A DNA stretch of 52,372 nucleotides from positions 1-52,372 of the forward strand of contig CAIXBR010000104.1 in the NCBI GenBank assembly GCA_903917735.1, written 5' to 3'. The stretch is from an uncultured Elusimicrobia bacterium (GTDB taxonomy: Bacteria > Elusimicrobiota > Elusimicrobia > Elusimicrobiales > UBA9959). This document shows, one piece after another, positions 25,830 through 34,840 of the stretch. Under the pieces are notes generated by a model. The model was not told where the DNA came from, did not search any database, and worked only from the letters and a program-made list of their open reading frames with translations. The position numbers were made by a program, and so were the translations under genes. Positions within the stretch are counted from its first letter, which is position 1. Every line of letters begins with the position of its first letter.

Positions 25830-27053
25830 TCAGCCTTCTATTCCTGCTTTCAAGCCCAGAATATGCCCCATCTTATCCTTCTTTGTTTTCAGGTAACGGG
25901 CGTTATGCTTGTTGGGCGTGATGACCAGCGGCACCCTTTCCTTTATCTCTATCCCGTAACCGCTTAATCCCACCACCTTGCGGGGATTATTGGTGATCAA
26001 CCGCAGCCGCTTCAGTCCCAGGTCGCAGAGCATCTGCGCACCTATGCCGTAATCCCGCAGGTCAGCGGCGAACCCCAGCGCCTCGTTGGCGGTTACGGTG
26101 TCGTAGCCTTTATCCTGCAGACTGTACGCCTTTATCTTGTTGGCGAGACCTATCCCCCGGCCCTCCTGGCGCATATACAGGATGGCGCCGGCCCCTTCTT
26201 TGGCTATCATCTTCATCGCGGCGTGCAGCTGCGTGCCGCAGTCGCAGCGGCAGGAGCCGAAGACATCACCGGTAAGGCATTCGGAGTGCACGCGCACCAG
26301 CGCGGGGTCCCTTACCTCGCCCAGCGTAAGCGCGGCGTGCTCAAGGCCGGTCAGGCGCTCCCGGTAAATAGTTATGGCGAAAGTCCCGTACTGCGTTGGC
26401 AGGGAAGAGATGGCCGCGCGTTCCACAAGGGTTTCCCGGCCGCGGCGGTAGGCTATCAGCGCCGCTATGGTCGCCAGTTTAAGCCCGTGCCGCACGGCAA
26501 AGCGCGTCAGTTCCGGCAGACGGGCCATGGACCCGTCCGGGTTCATTATCTCGCAGATCACTGCCGCTCCGTCCAACCCGGCCAGTTTCATCAGGTCCAC
26601 GCCGGCCTCGGTATGGCCGGCCCGGGAGAGAACGCCGCCGCGCAGGGCCTTGAGTGGGAAAACATGGCCGGGGCGCGTCAGGTCGGAGGGGGAGGAAGCC
26701 GGGTCGGAAAGGACGCGTATGGTGCGGGCACGGTCCGCTGCGGAAATGCCGGTGGTGACGCCTTTGGAGGCGTCCACGGAGATAAGCCAGTTGGTCTTGT
26801 ACGGGTCTGTGTTATCCCGCTCCATCTGGAATAGGTTAAGCGCGCGGGCGCGCTCCTCCTCCAGCGGCGCGCAGATAAGGCCTCTGCCGTACTTGGCCAT
26901 GAAATTTATTCTGGCCGGGGTGGCGAAGCGGCCGGCCAGCACCAGATCGCCCTCGTTCTCTCTGGCCTCGTCGTCGGTAAGCACCACCATGCGTCCGCGC
27001 TTAATATCCGCTACCACTTCCTGGATAGGGGAAAACACGTTTTTTTTAGCCAT
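25830..27053 (-). CDS. ribBA: Bifunctional DHBP synthase / GTP cyclohydrolase II
   Basis: A 407-residue fusion that makes both precursors of riboflavin. N-terminal RibB: DDEARENEGDLVLA (about 23-36, metal-binding acidic loop), RPGHVFPL and HTEAGVDL. C-terminal RibA (from about 205): HSECLTGDVFGSCRCDCG (zinc cysteines), MRQEGRGIGL and TNNPRKV. First gene of the rib operon, behind an FMN riboswitch. The AGGGA acting as its ribosome site lies in the 3' arm of the terminator hairpin, so the hairpin could block translation as well. Confidence 0.95.
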   Translation of the reverse strand: MAKKNVFSPIQEVVADIKRGRMVVLTDDEARENEGDLVLAGRFATPARINFMAKYGRGLICAPLEEERARALNLFQMERDNTDPYKTNWLISVDASKGVTTGISAADRARTIRVLSDPASSPSDLTRPGHVFPLKALRGGVLSRAGHTEAGVDLMKLAGLDGAAVICEIMNPDGSMARLPELTRFAVRHGLKLATIAALIAYRRGRETLVERAAISSLPTQYGTFAITIYRERLTGLEHAALTLGEVRDPALVRVHSECLTGDVFGSCRCDCGTQLHAAMKMIAKEGAGAILYMRQEGRGIGLANKIKAYSLQDKGYDTVTANEALGFAADLRDYGIGAQMLCDLGLKRLRLITNNPRKVVGLSGYGIEIKERVPLVITPNKHNARYLKTKKDKMGHILGLKAGIEG

Positions 27054-27080
27054 AAAAAATCCCTGAAGCTGTCTTCAGGG
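27054..27080 (-). terminator. Riboswitch-controlled terminator before ribBA
   Basis: On the minus strand CCCTGAAG (27080-27073), a 4-base loop, then CTTCAGGG (27068-27061) and ATTTTTT run directly into the ribBA ATG. This is a rho-independent terminator. Its 5' arm is also complementary to the 5' edge of the FMN aptamer (27291-27284), which allows an alternative antiterminator pairing. Confidence 0.85.
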
Positions 27081-27185
27081 TTTTTGCGCAAGCCGCCGGT
27101 GAGTGGTAAACAATAATTGGGAGAACCAGAGCTTCGTTAGTTGCGCTAATTGCCAATTACTTGTTACGAATTACCGCTGCTGCCG

Positions 27186-27293
27186 TTCTTCTTTCATCCG
27201 GACTTTACCGTCGGCTTCGGAGTTTCACCGAATCTGCCTTTTCAGGCTTGCGGGCTTTACCGCCGGTGGGGAGTTACACCCCGCCCTGAAGAA
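27186..27293 (-). promoter_or_regulatory. FMN riboswitch (RFN element)
   Basis: The reverse complement shows the RFN core in order: CTTCAGGGCGGGG, ACTCCCCACCGGCGGT, AAAGCCCGC, then GGCAGATTCGGTG, ACTCCGAAGCCGACGGT, AAAGTCCGGATG, closing with AAAGAAGAA. These are the conserved joining segments of the FMN aptamer. FMN binding should favour the terminator at 27054-27080 and switch off ribBA-ribH-ribD-ribE. About 105 bases lie between aptamer and terminator. Confidence 0.96.
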
Positions 27294-27301
27294 CTGAGAA
27301 T

Positions 27302-27332
27302 ATTATACAACTTTGGCGGTCATCAGAAGCAA
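27302..27332 (-). promoter_or_regulatory. Promoter of the rib operon
   Basis: On the minus strand TTGCTT (27332-27327), a 19-base spacer and a perfect TATAAT (27307-27302) end about eight bases before the FMN aptamer. The -35 overlaps the stop of the upstream surface-protein gene. Confidence 0.65.
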
Positions 27333-30300
27333 TTGCCAGTGCCGCCGGTGCCTACTTTTGCCCATTGCCCTACGCCGGTTCCCGTGGAAACGCAGAGGTC
27401 CATAAAAAACGGGCTGGGGGTATTATTGAACACCACCTCGCCCACCGCTGTCGGCTTGCCGGCTGCCGCCTGCAGATCCGTGCTGTTCATGGAGCGCGGC
27501 ATCCAGAAGCCCTCCGCGGTGAACGTGGACTTGGTGACGCCGGAACCGAACTGAGCGTTCCCGTTCACATCAAGCAATGCGACGGGATTTCCGGTGCCCA
27601 TGCCCGTATACCCCGTGGACGTGCTGACATACAGCGCCGCCGAGGACCGGCGGCCTCCGACCAGCAGGCTGGAGGCCACATGCAGGCCCTCCTTGGGGGC
27701 TCCCGTGCTTATTCCCACGTAGCCGGTGGCCGGAGAGACATATAGAACTGCACTACCAGCGTTGGATTGACTGACCATCAGATTGGTCATTACCTGAAAA
27801 CGCTCGGTACTATTAAAAGTATCAGGCGCATCCCCTATAATAAAATTTCCGTTGGGCTTGATGCGGAAAACCTGAGTGCCGTCGCTAACGCCTGAAGCGT
27901 TCCCGCGGTATACCAGGTCTTTTTGACCGGCCTCCATGCCGAGAATACCTTTATTTTGTAACCCGCCAACATCCTCACCCCACCTGATATAGGAACTGCC
28001 GCCGAAATTTGGAAGGAAGTCAAGCACTACATTTTCGCCGCCCTTCTGGTCAAGCCGTGTGGTTCCACGCACATGCAGCTCGGCTTGAGGAGTAAACACC
28101 ATTCCGACCGCCAGTCTGGAGCTCACGTAAACATCGGGAGTGAATACCACCGCGTCATAAGTGCTGCCCGTAATGGTCGTTATCGTGGCCACCTTTATCT
28201 CCTGCGGGATAGCGTTGGGTGATATACTCGTGATGTTGGAGCCGTCGCCGAAAAAGCCGCCCATAGCGTTTATTCCGCCATTGACGGTCAGCGCCTGCGT
28301 TTGGGTCTTGGTGCCTATTGAAACCCGCCCCGTCCCCGTGCTTATGAACAGTATCGGGTTCGCCGTGCCGGTGCTGACCAGCATGTTGGTGGCCACATGG
28401 AACCTCTCCAGGGGCGTAGTTGTCCCTATACCGAATCGCCAATAGGGTGGCGGGTTGGTACCAGAGCCATTGTTATCATCCGAAGTGATGCGGAAAACCT
28501 CGGCCCCGCCGGTAAGAGGGTCCGTACCCATGACGCGGTAGATGAAGTCCCTCTGATAGAAGCCAAGCACGCCCTCTGGCTCGCCTCCAGATCCACTAAG
28601 GCTGTAATCCCGCCAGCTTATATAGCTACCTGACTGGTTACCATACAGGTTAAGACTGGCGTACCCATCATCTCCATAAGAAATAAGCACCTTTCTTTTT
28701 ACTTCCAGCGGCGCGGAGGGAGCCGATACGTTCACGCCGACATTGCCGCCTGTAGTTATGGCCAACTGATAATCCACGGGGGAGTTGGAGGAACTGGCCA
28801 CGGTAAAGGCGTATAAGTTATTGATGGAAGATGTAATGGTAAGGCTGGAGCCCATAACATGCAGGTTGCCGGTCATGGTATCCCCGGTGTGAAGCACGCG
28901 CGTTGGATCGGTGCCGACGACGGACTTAAGCAGTGAACCGTTCCCTACGAAATAAGGGGCGTGAACTATGCCGCTACTTACATAAATGCCGCTGGCGGTA
29001 CTAAGACTGTAGGTGGAGTCCGGGTCATACCCGTTAATAGTGACGCTGGAAACCGTCACGCTGGTACTGTTTATCACGTCGGCGAACAGCACGGGGGAAT
29101 AAAGCCCGGCCTGCGCGGTAATGCTGGAGGTGGCGATTATCCCGCCTGTAACAGAAAGGCGGGCAGGATAAGAGAGACCTCCAATGGCCACGCTGCCGCC
29201 AAAAACAGAAAAAGTAGAACCGGCAACGGAGAACGCGCTGCCCGTCACGGTAAGTGTGCTGCCTGCGTGCGTAAACGTATTGTAACCGAGAGTCAGCGGC
29301 CCCGTCATGGTGTCCCCGGTACGCCATACCTTGGAGGTATCGTAGGTGAAGAGGTTGGTAAGGCCGCTGCCGTCTCCGTAAAACTTGGTGGCGGAGGCCA
29401 CGCCGACTATATAAACATTCGTACTTACCAAGATCCCGGCCGGAAAGAACGCATTGGTCTGGGTGGAGGAGATCTCGACGTTAGGCAGCATTTTAAGCTT
29501 GACGGCCGCTATTCCGGCGGGCGAAGTTACGGTCAGGCTGGAGCCGGAAAGCGTCAGCTGGCCGCTCATCGTATCCCCGGCTTTGAGCACCAGGCCGGTC
29601 AGGTTGGTCCCGTCGCCGTAGTAGGAGCCGCCGTAAACCTGACCGTTCCCGTTGACCTTGAACAGCGGGGAAATATTGCCGACATCGCCGGTAGAAACCA
29701 GCAGCAGGTCCCCGGTATCGCCGGCCGCCGAGGAAATATGCAGCCGCGCCAGCGGTGATAAAAGGTTTTCGCCTATACCTATATTGCCCGGGTTGATGCT
29801 GTACACGTTGGGCCCGCTTACCTTCCACATAGTGATCGCGGCCGCTTCGAGCTGTATGGAGCCGTCCGGAAACTTGAAGCCGCCGGTGGAGCTTTCAACT
29901 ATGCCCGCCACGGCCAGCTTCTGGCCGGGGGAGATGCTGCCCACCGAGATGCCGCCCATTACGAATAGATTAGTGGAGATAGTGATAGCGCCGTTAGTTG
30001 TAGTCGGCAGCGCGCCTATAGTGTCGGCAGCAAAGACCGTAGTGGCCGCGGCGGCGGTGGAAGCGTAGAGCGAGTTATAGGCGTAAGGGGAGGCCTGCAG
30101 GCGCATGCGCGGCGACATGGCCTCGAAGGGGCCGGAACAGTTGGAGGCCGGGGCCACCTGTATTTCCAACCAAAGGTTCTGGTTGTTAAGGAAAACCGAA
30201 TCCGGGATACCACCGGCAGTCTGCGAACCTATCTCAACGTCATAGCGCCCCTTGTTTATGGCGATGGGGCAGCGGGTTTCAGTGAACGGGGTAAACGAGC

Positions 30301-30529
30301 CCAAGGCGTTGCCGGTTGGGGAATTATAGATCACGAACTTGATGGCCTGCGGGGTCTCCAGCGGGAGGTTGGTCCCCTTACCCAGAAGGAAACCCTGGTA
30401 ATTGATAGTCTGGGTGATGGCCGCGCGCACAGGCAGGGGCCCGACTGCCGGGACCAGGAGTAAAAGAACAGGAAGATATTTTCTCCAGGATCTGCCGAAA
30501 ATATTAATGGTTGCACCTGTTGAATTCAT
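27323..30529 (-). CDS. Large secreted surface protein with tail-fibre-like repeats
   Basis: A 1068-residue protein with an N-terminal hydrophobic signal region (about 15-37). Residues about 38-160 form a domain (ITQTINYQGFLLGKG ... RLQASPYAYNS) seen in many secreted proteins of Elusimicrobiota-like genomes. The rest is low-complexity beta structure with recurring F(Y/F)GDGS(G/N)LT(N/S)L-type motifs, at least four (YYGDGTNLTGL, FYGDGSGLTNL, YFVGNGSLLKSV, FFGDGSNITSI), each near GDTMTG(P/N)L and V(S/G)IGT phrases. These resemble phage tail-fibre shaft repeats and likely form a long trimeric fibre. GAGGA precedes the ATG. Probably in an operon with the FN3 protein upstream. Role unknown; adhesion is a guess. 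Confidence 0.75.
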   Translation of the reverse strand: MNSTGATINIFGRSWRKYLPVLLLLVPAVGPLPVRAAITQTINYQGFLLGKGTNLPLETPQAIKFVIYNSPTGNALGSFTPFTETRCPIAINKGRYDVEIGSQTAGGIPDSVFLNNQNLWLEIQVAPASNCSGPFEAMSPRMRLQASPYAYNSLYASTAAAATTVFAADTIGALPTTTNGAITISTNLFVMGGISVGSISPGQKLAVAGIVESSTGGFKFPDGSIQLEAAAITMWKVSGPNVYSINPGNIGIGENLLSPLARLHISSAAGDTGDLLLVSTGDVGNISPLFKVNGNGQVYGGSYYGDGTNLTGLVLKAGDTMSGQLTLSGSSLTVTSPAGIAAVKLKMLPNVEISSTQTNAFFPAGILVSTNVYIVGVASATKFYGDGSGLTNLFTYDTSKVWRTGDTMTGPLTLGYNTFTHAGSTLTVTGSAFSVAGSTFSVFGGSVAIGGLSYPARLSVTGGIIATSSITAQAGLYSPVLFADVINSTSVTVSSVTINGYDPDSTYSLSTASGIYVSSGIVHAPYFVGNGSLLKSVVGTDPTRVLHTGDTMTGNLHVMGSSLTITSSINNLYAFTVASSSNSPVDYQLAITTGGNVGVNVSAPSAPLEVKRKVLISYGDDGYASLNLYGNQSGSYISWRDYSLSGSGGEPEGVLGFYQRDFIYRVMGTDPLTGGAEVFRITSDDNNGSGTNPPPYWRFGIGTTTPLERFHVATNMLVSTGTANPILFISTGTGRVSIGTKTQTQALTVNGGINAMGGFFGDGSNITSISPNAIPQEIKVATITTITGSTYDAVVFTPDVYVSSRLAVGMVFTPQAELHVRGTTRLDQKGGENVVLDFLPNFGGSSYIRWGEDVGGLQNKGILGMEAGQKDLVYRGNASGVSDGTQVFRIKPNGNFIIGDAPDTFNSTERFQVMTNLMVSQSNAGSAVLYVSPATGYVGISTGAPKEGLHVASSLLVGGRRSSAALYVSTSTGYTGMGTGNPVALLDVNGNAQFGSGVTKSTFTAEGFWMPRSMNSTDLQAAAGKPTAVGEVVFNNTPSPFFMDLCVSTGTGVGQWAKVGTGGTGNCF

Positions 30530-30575
30530 AAGTCCTCACAATAAACCGCCCGCTCCGCGCCGGAGCGCCGCCGAA

Positions 30576-32207
30576 CTATTTTATTACCGCCACGGTCCCG
30601 TTAAAGACGGCGCCCCCGGCCTCTATCTGATAAATATAAACTCCGCCCGGCACCGGCTGGCCGCCGGCCTTCGCGTCCCACTCCAGGGAGTTGCCTACGG
30701 GACCGGGGGTCATTGAGGCCACCAGCGCCCCGCGCAGATCGTAAATATGGCCCTTCACTTTCGTCTGCTGCGGGTTGTCGAAAATAAATACCATCGTATC
30801 ATTTTTGCCATCGCCGTTTGGAGTGATAAGGCGGTTGGTAAGGCCGGATCGGTCCGCGGAAAAGTTGCCGTCGCGCTCGGTGGTCCTCAGCTGGTAGTGG
30901 CCCAGCATGTTAGTTTCCAGCTTTACGCTGTGCTCCGCACTGTTCACAACTCCGTACATCTGCAGCCAGCGCGAACCGTTGTCATAGTACATGCTCAGAA
31001 GCTTGGAGTCCGTAAGAGCCGAGGGGACTATAGTGCCCCCCGACTTGTCGTAAAAGAGTTTAAGCACGCCTTTGCGCGTAAGCTTGAAGGCGGGAGCCGC
31101 CTGCAGTCCGCCCTTATAGGCGGCAAATTCCACGGATTTTACCACCCTGCCGCCCAGATCCTCCGGATGGGTGGAGATCTCTACGCTGTACGAATCCATC
31201 GGGTCAGCGGAAGTAGTGAGGAAGGAGCCTGTGCCGTCCGCCGGAACCTCCAGAATGCTCAAGTTGTCCGGAGCCAGGAAGTAAAGATCGCCGGAAAGGC
31301 TGTCCCGCGCGTAAGATGGGAGCGAAACTCCGGCCTGATTGACCGCCCGCGCGTGATAATAGAAATTATCCGTGGCGCCTATCGTGTTGGTGAAGTGAAA
31401 AGTAGATGAGCCTCCTTCAGGATAGGAAGACACTTCGGTGAGGAACTGCCAGTCCGCGTCGACGGGGGCTGTCGCCCTGTATATCTGGTAGCCTTTTATC
31501 TCGTACGGGTAAGAAGGATTGAACCGGTCATTGAAAGGGATGCGGTTCTGGTAGCCGGCGGGCGGGATCCACGTCATATTGATATCGTTCCCGACGCGCA
31601 CTATTTTAAAATTCATAGGCGCAAGCGGCACCAGCGCCACGGCCGCCGCCGTATTGGAAAATTCAGACAGCAACCGCTGATTATTTATGCTTTCCAGGGA
31701 GAAATAATAGGTGGTACCGGGATTGAAACCCTCCACGGTCTTGGCTTCCGCGGACCCGGCGCTAAGCGGCGTCCAGGACTGCGCGTAGGCGGCGGCTGCT
31801 GCGAAGCCGGCGTCGGCGGAGATGGGCGCGGCGGTGGTGTACTTGAGAGTGTAGGAATCCACTACGCCGGTGATGCGGCTGATGTCCGAAGAGGGGGAAG
31901 ACCAGGTCACATTGATGGAATGGCTTGAGACGATAACGACAGCCAGGTCGGGAATGGTAGCCGGGAAAGGGTGAAAAGCCAGCCTGCCCGTGCGCTGGGA
32001 GAATGAGGCGGAGGTCTGCGACGAAATAGCCAGTTGCTGCAGCGAAGCGCTGGCCTCATAGTTCGGGGAGGTCATCGGGGCGGAGCCCAGCCCGGAAATA
32101 CCGTCCGCGTCGATATAGCTGGCAGAGTAAAGCCTTTCCGCGCGCAGGCGCGATGTTGCGCCGAGCAGGAGCGCGGTCAGGAGCAACAAAGCGGCTGCGG
32201 GTTTCAT
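30576..32207 (-). CDS. Secreted FN3 protein with C-terminal CHU_C/type-B sorting-like domain
   Basis: A 543-residue protein with a signal peptide (1-22). Two or more fibronectin-type-III modules follow (for example PDLAVVIVSSHSINVTW and SYTLKYTTA; then PMNFKIVRVGNDINMTW). The C-terminal 85 residues run NRLITPNGDGKNDTMVFIF ... VKGHIYDLRGALVASM ... LEWDAKAGGQPVPGGVYIYQI and end in VAVIK. This matches the gliding-motility/CHU_C or FlgD-Ig domain used as a type-B sorting signal in type IX secretion. It is paralogous to the small protein at 32329. A TATAAT lies eight bases before its ATG. It probably sits on the cell surface. Confidence 0.8.
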   Translation of the reverse strand: MKPAAALLLLTALLLGATSRLRAERLYSASYIDADGISGLGSAPMTSPNYEASASLQQLAISSQTSASFSQRTGRLAFHPFPATIPDLAVVIVSSHSINVTWSSPSSDISRITGVVDSYTLKYTTAAPISADAGFAAAAAYAQSWTPLSAGSAEAKTVEGFNPGTTYYFSLESINNQRLLSEFSNTAAAVALVPLAPMNFKIVRVGNDINMTWIPPAGYQNRIPFNDRFNPSYPYEIKGYQIYRATAPVDADWQFLTEVSSYPEGGSSTFHFTNTIGATDNFYYHARAVNQAGVSLPSYARDSLSGDLYFLAPDNLSILEVPADGTGSFLTTSADPMDSYSVEISTHPEDLGGRVVKSVEFAAYKGGLQAAPAFKLTRKGVLKLFYDKSGGTIVPSALTDSKLLSMYYDNGSRWLQMYGVVNSAEHSVKLETNMLGHYQLRTTERDGNFSADRSGLTNRLITPNGDGKNDTMVFIFDNPQQTKVKGHIYDLRGALVASMTPGPVGNSLEWDAKAGGQPVPGGVYIYQIEAGGAVFNGTVAVIK

Positions 32208-32215
32208 GTCCTATT

Positions 32216-32221
32216 ATTATA
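32216..32221 (-). promoter_or_regulatory. -10 box close to the FN3-protein start
   Basis: TATAAT on the minus strand ends eight bases before the ATG at 32207. There is only a weak TAGGAC in place of a ribosome site, so the message would be leaderless or nearly so. No good -35 is seen. Confidence 0.45.
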
Positions 32222-32328
32222 CCGGCCCCGTGCGACCAAAATATTACAAAGACATTTCGGTATTCCGGAGTAAGTTCCATAAATGCGCAACAAAACAGTC
32301 ACAATTGAAAAGTAGAATTAACCTGACT

Positions 32329-32730
32329 ATGACCCGTAAAGCTTTTACCCTGCGGCTGATGGCCGCGCTGCTGCTGGCGCCGGCCGCCGCGTTCTGTGCG
32401 GCGTCCGCCCTGGGCCAGTCCAAGCCGCTGAACAGGCTGGTGACGCCGAACCACGACGGGTACAATGACACCTTTATCTTCCGCTGCTACAACCCGCGCG
32501 ACGCGGCCATAGACGCCAGGATCTATAACCTTTCCGGGATGGAGATAGGCTCGATGAGCCTGAAGCAGCGCTACACGGCTGGTCCCCCGGCGGCGCAGTA
32601 CATTTACGGAGAATATTACGACCTGCAATGGGACCCGAATTCCGGAGGCCCCCAGCCGGGGGGGGCCTACATCTACCAGATAAGGCTGGAGACAACGGTA
32701 TATAAGGGAACAGTGGTGGTAATACGATAA
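32329..32730 (+). CDS. Small secreted protein made almost only of a CHU_C/type-B-like domain
   Basis: 133 residues: a signal peptide (about 1-28) followed directly by one domain, NRLVTPNHDGYNDTFIFRC ... IDARIYNLSGMEIGSM ... YDLQWDPNSGGPQPGGAYIYQI ... VVVIR. It aligns along its length with the C-terminus of the FN3 protein encoded divergently next to it. A sorting-type domain with no passenger is odd: it could be a structural partner, a decoy or a regulator of the export system. I chose the ATG at 32329; the longer frame upstream has no ribosome site and would hide the signal peptide. TAGAAT at 32313-32318 lies ten bases upstream. Confidence 0.75.
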   Translation: MTRKAFTLRLMAALLLAPAAAFCAASALGQSKPLNRLVTPNHDGYNDTFIFRCYNPRDAAIDARIYNLSGMEIGSMSLKQRYTAGPPAAQYIYGEYYDLQWDPNSGGPQPGGAYIYQIRLETTVYKGTVVVIR

Positions 32731-32740
32731 CCGGGGGTTG

Positions 32741-32760
32741 CGGCCGGCAATTGCCGGCCG
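32741..32760. repeat. Perfect 20-base palindrome
   Basis: CGGCCGGCAATTGCCGGCCG equals its own reverse complement. As RNA it gives an eight-pair G+C hairpin with an AATT loop. No T-run follows. It sits between the small CHU_C protein and the PorV-TPR gene and could be a protein-binding site or an mRNA-processing hairpin. Confidence 0.7.
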
Positions 32761-32785
32761 GAAGACAAAGCGGAAAACAACGCAT

Positions 32786-34768
32786 ATGACGATTCCAAAG
32801 CGGGCGAAGATCACTGCCTTAACGCTGGCCGCTGTTTTCGGCGCGGCCGGCGCCGCGTTCGCCGCTTTCGAGGATCTGGGCTTCGGGGCCAGGGCCCCCG
32901 GTATGGGCGACGCGTTTACGGGCGTGGCCGACGACGTTTCCACCGCCTACTATAACCCGGCGGGATTATCCAACCTGGAACGCCCGAAAATGATGGCCTC
33001 ACACTCTATTTTTTATACCGGCCTCAGTGACGGTTCCAGCCTGGGTCTGAGCGCGGCCGCCTTCGCCACCCCCATAGCCAGCGGGCGCAACGGCACGCTG
33101 GGCGTTCTATATCAGCAGTTCTCGCTTGCCGGGGTATACAACGAAACTACCGCGCAGGTCTCATGGGGTTACCGCTTCAACAAGCAGTCCCGCTATGAGA
33201 AGTTTTCAGTGGGCGCCACCGCCAAATACCTCAGCCACGGCTTCACCCGCCTTGAAGAGACTTACAACGCCGTAGAGAGCGACATCCTGCAGAACGGCAA
33301 CACTGACCCCGTCCTGGCCGGCGCGAATTCACGCAACGCTTTCGACGCCGACCTGGGCGCGCTTTACCGGTACTCCAAGCGCTGGACTTTCGGCGCGGCC
33401 GTCCTTAACGCTATGCAGGCCAACGTGGCTTTCAGCAGTTTGGACAAGGACAAGGTCCCCATGAAGACCCGGGTGGGAGCCTCTTACAAAAGCCTCTGGC
33501 TGCTGCTGGCGGCCGACGCGAGGCTTCAGAAGGCTCCCGACGGGAAAATGGACAAACAGTTCATCTTCGCGGCCGAGAAGGTATTCCCGAGCCTGGACCG
33601 GGGCGACATAAGCGTACGGGGCTCGCTTGGAGCTGGCGACCGGGAATTCCGGCAGGCCACGCTGGGGCTTTCCTACAAGATACAGAGAATACAGGTGGAT
33701 TACGGATTTTCGCTGCCGCTAGGCACCGTGCAGCAGACCACGGGCAACCATAAGCTGGCCCTAAGCTACCATTTCGGGGCAGCCACGCAGGGCGAACTGG
33801 CCGAGACCGAGCTGCTGGACCAGTACAAGAAGCTGCGCGACGCGCAGGATTACAAGAGCCCGCGCGACACCGCCAGCCTGAACGACCCCCGGCTGGCCGA
33901 CGTCAAGGACCTGGTGCGCAAGGAGAACTACTACGCCGCCAACAAGCAGCTGCTGGAGAAAGCCAGCGACCTGCTGCCGGACGCCTCCATAGTCAGCCTT
34001 ACCCGCCGCCTTTCCAACGTAGCAGCCTTCTACCCGTCGCTGGCGGTCGAAGACCGCGCTAAGGTGCGCTGGGAAGAGCTTCTCTCCGCCGGCATCAGGG
34101 ACTTTATCTCCGGCAGGGACCTGCGGGCCATGAAAGAGATAGCCTACGCGCAGAGCCTCAATCAGCAGGATTCCGCGCTTTCCAGCTTCCTGGACCGCAC
34201 CGGCGAGATGACCCGCGTGACTCCGGACAGGGTCCCCGCGGATTTCAGCCGCGGCTGGCCCGAATACAAGATGACCCAGTCGGACGAGTTCTACACCAAG
34301 AAGCGCTACTCCGAAGCGCTGCTCAAACTTGAGGAGCTGCTGGAGATAGAGCCCGGGCATTTGATGGCGCTGAAAAAGAGCGGCTCCTGCAACTACATGC
34401 TTGGCAACTACCCAAAGTCGGTCCATGACTGGGAGCTCGCGCAGAAGGCCGAGCCGGACCCCCTGGAGAAGGCCAAGCTGGCCAAGATGGTAGAGGAAGC
34501 GAAGGCAAAGCAGGGTAAATCCGCTACCTGGGAACCTGCCTCGGCGCAGACGCCCGCGGCGCTGGCCGAAGAGGAAGATAAACCAGCGGCCGACGGCAAA
34601 TCCAATAGCGCCCGCGAGATAGAGAAGCTATACCAGGAAGGCGCCGACTCCTACGCCAAGGGTGAATACGGCAAGGCGGCCGACTCGTTCCGCAAGATCC
34701 TGACCCTGGACCCGGCGAACACGCAGGCCAAGAAAGCCCTGGAGCGCATAATAAGGCTGTCGCGGTAA
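32786..34768 (+). CDS. PorV/PorQ-like outer-membrane barrel with C-terminal TPR repeats
   Basis: 660 residues. The signal peptide (1-23) is followed by FEDLGFGARAPGMGDAFTGVADDVSTAYYNPAGLSNLERP, the start signature of PorV/UPF0164-type 14-strand outer-membrane barrels. The barrel runs to about 335 (ending in KLALSYHFGAA). The rest is helical, with TPR units such as YSEALLKLEELLEIEPGHLMALKKSG and GEYGKAADSFRKILTLDPANTQAKKALERI. PorV in type IX secretion carries cargo with C-terminal sorting domains, and two such domains are encoded just upstream. I chose the ATG at 32786, where the signal peptide begins. The TPR fusion is not part of classical PorV. Confidence 0.8.
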   Translation: MTIPKRAKITALTLAAVFGAAGAAFAAFEDLGFGARAPGMGDAFTGVADDVSTAYYNPAGLSNLERPKMMASHSIFYTGLSDGSSLGLSAAAFATPIASGRNGTLGVLYQQFSLAGVYNETTAQVSWGYRFNKQSRYEKFSVGATAKYLSHGFTRLEETYNAVESDILQNGNTDPVLAGANSRNAFDADLGALYRYSKRWTFGAAVLNAMQANVAFSSLDKDKVPMKTRVGASYKSLWLLLAADARLQKAPDGKMDKQFIFAAEKVFPSLDRGDISVRGSLGAGDREFRQATLGLSYKIQRIQVDYGFSLPLGTVQQTTGNHKLALSYHFGAATQGELAETELLDQYKKLRDAQDYKSPRDTASLNDPRLADVKDLVRKENYYAANKQLLEKASDLLPDASIVSLTRRLSNVAAFYPSLAVEDRAKVRWEELLSAGIRDFISGRDLRAMKEIAYAQSLNQQDSALSSFLDRTGEMTRVTPDRVPADFSRGWPEYKMTQSDEFYTKKRYSEALLKLEELLEIEPGHLMALKKSGSCNYMLGNYPKSVHDWELAQKAEPDPLEKAKLAKMVEEAKAKQGKSATWEPASAQTPAALAEEEDKPAADGKSNSAREIEKLYQEGADSYAKGEYGKAADSFRKILTLDPANTQAKKALERIIRLSR

Positions 34769-34840
34769 GGGGGGAAGTTAGACGGTTTGACAGGTATCCG
34801 GTCTGCCGTACTTATAAAACTGTCTATCCGGCTTTATCCT

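Noticed and set aside
27103..27554. Plus-strand frames across the riboswitch
   Set aside because: They are the antisense of the FMN aptamer and of the end of the surface-protein gene.
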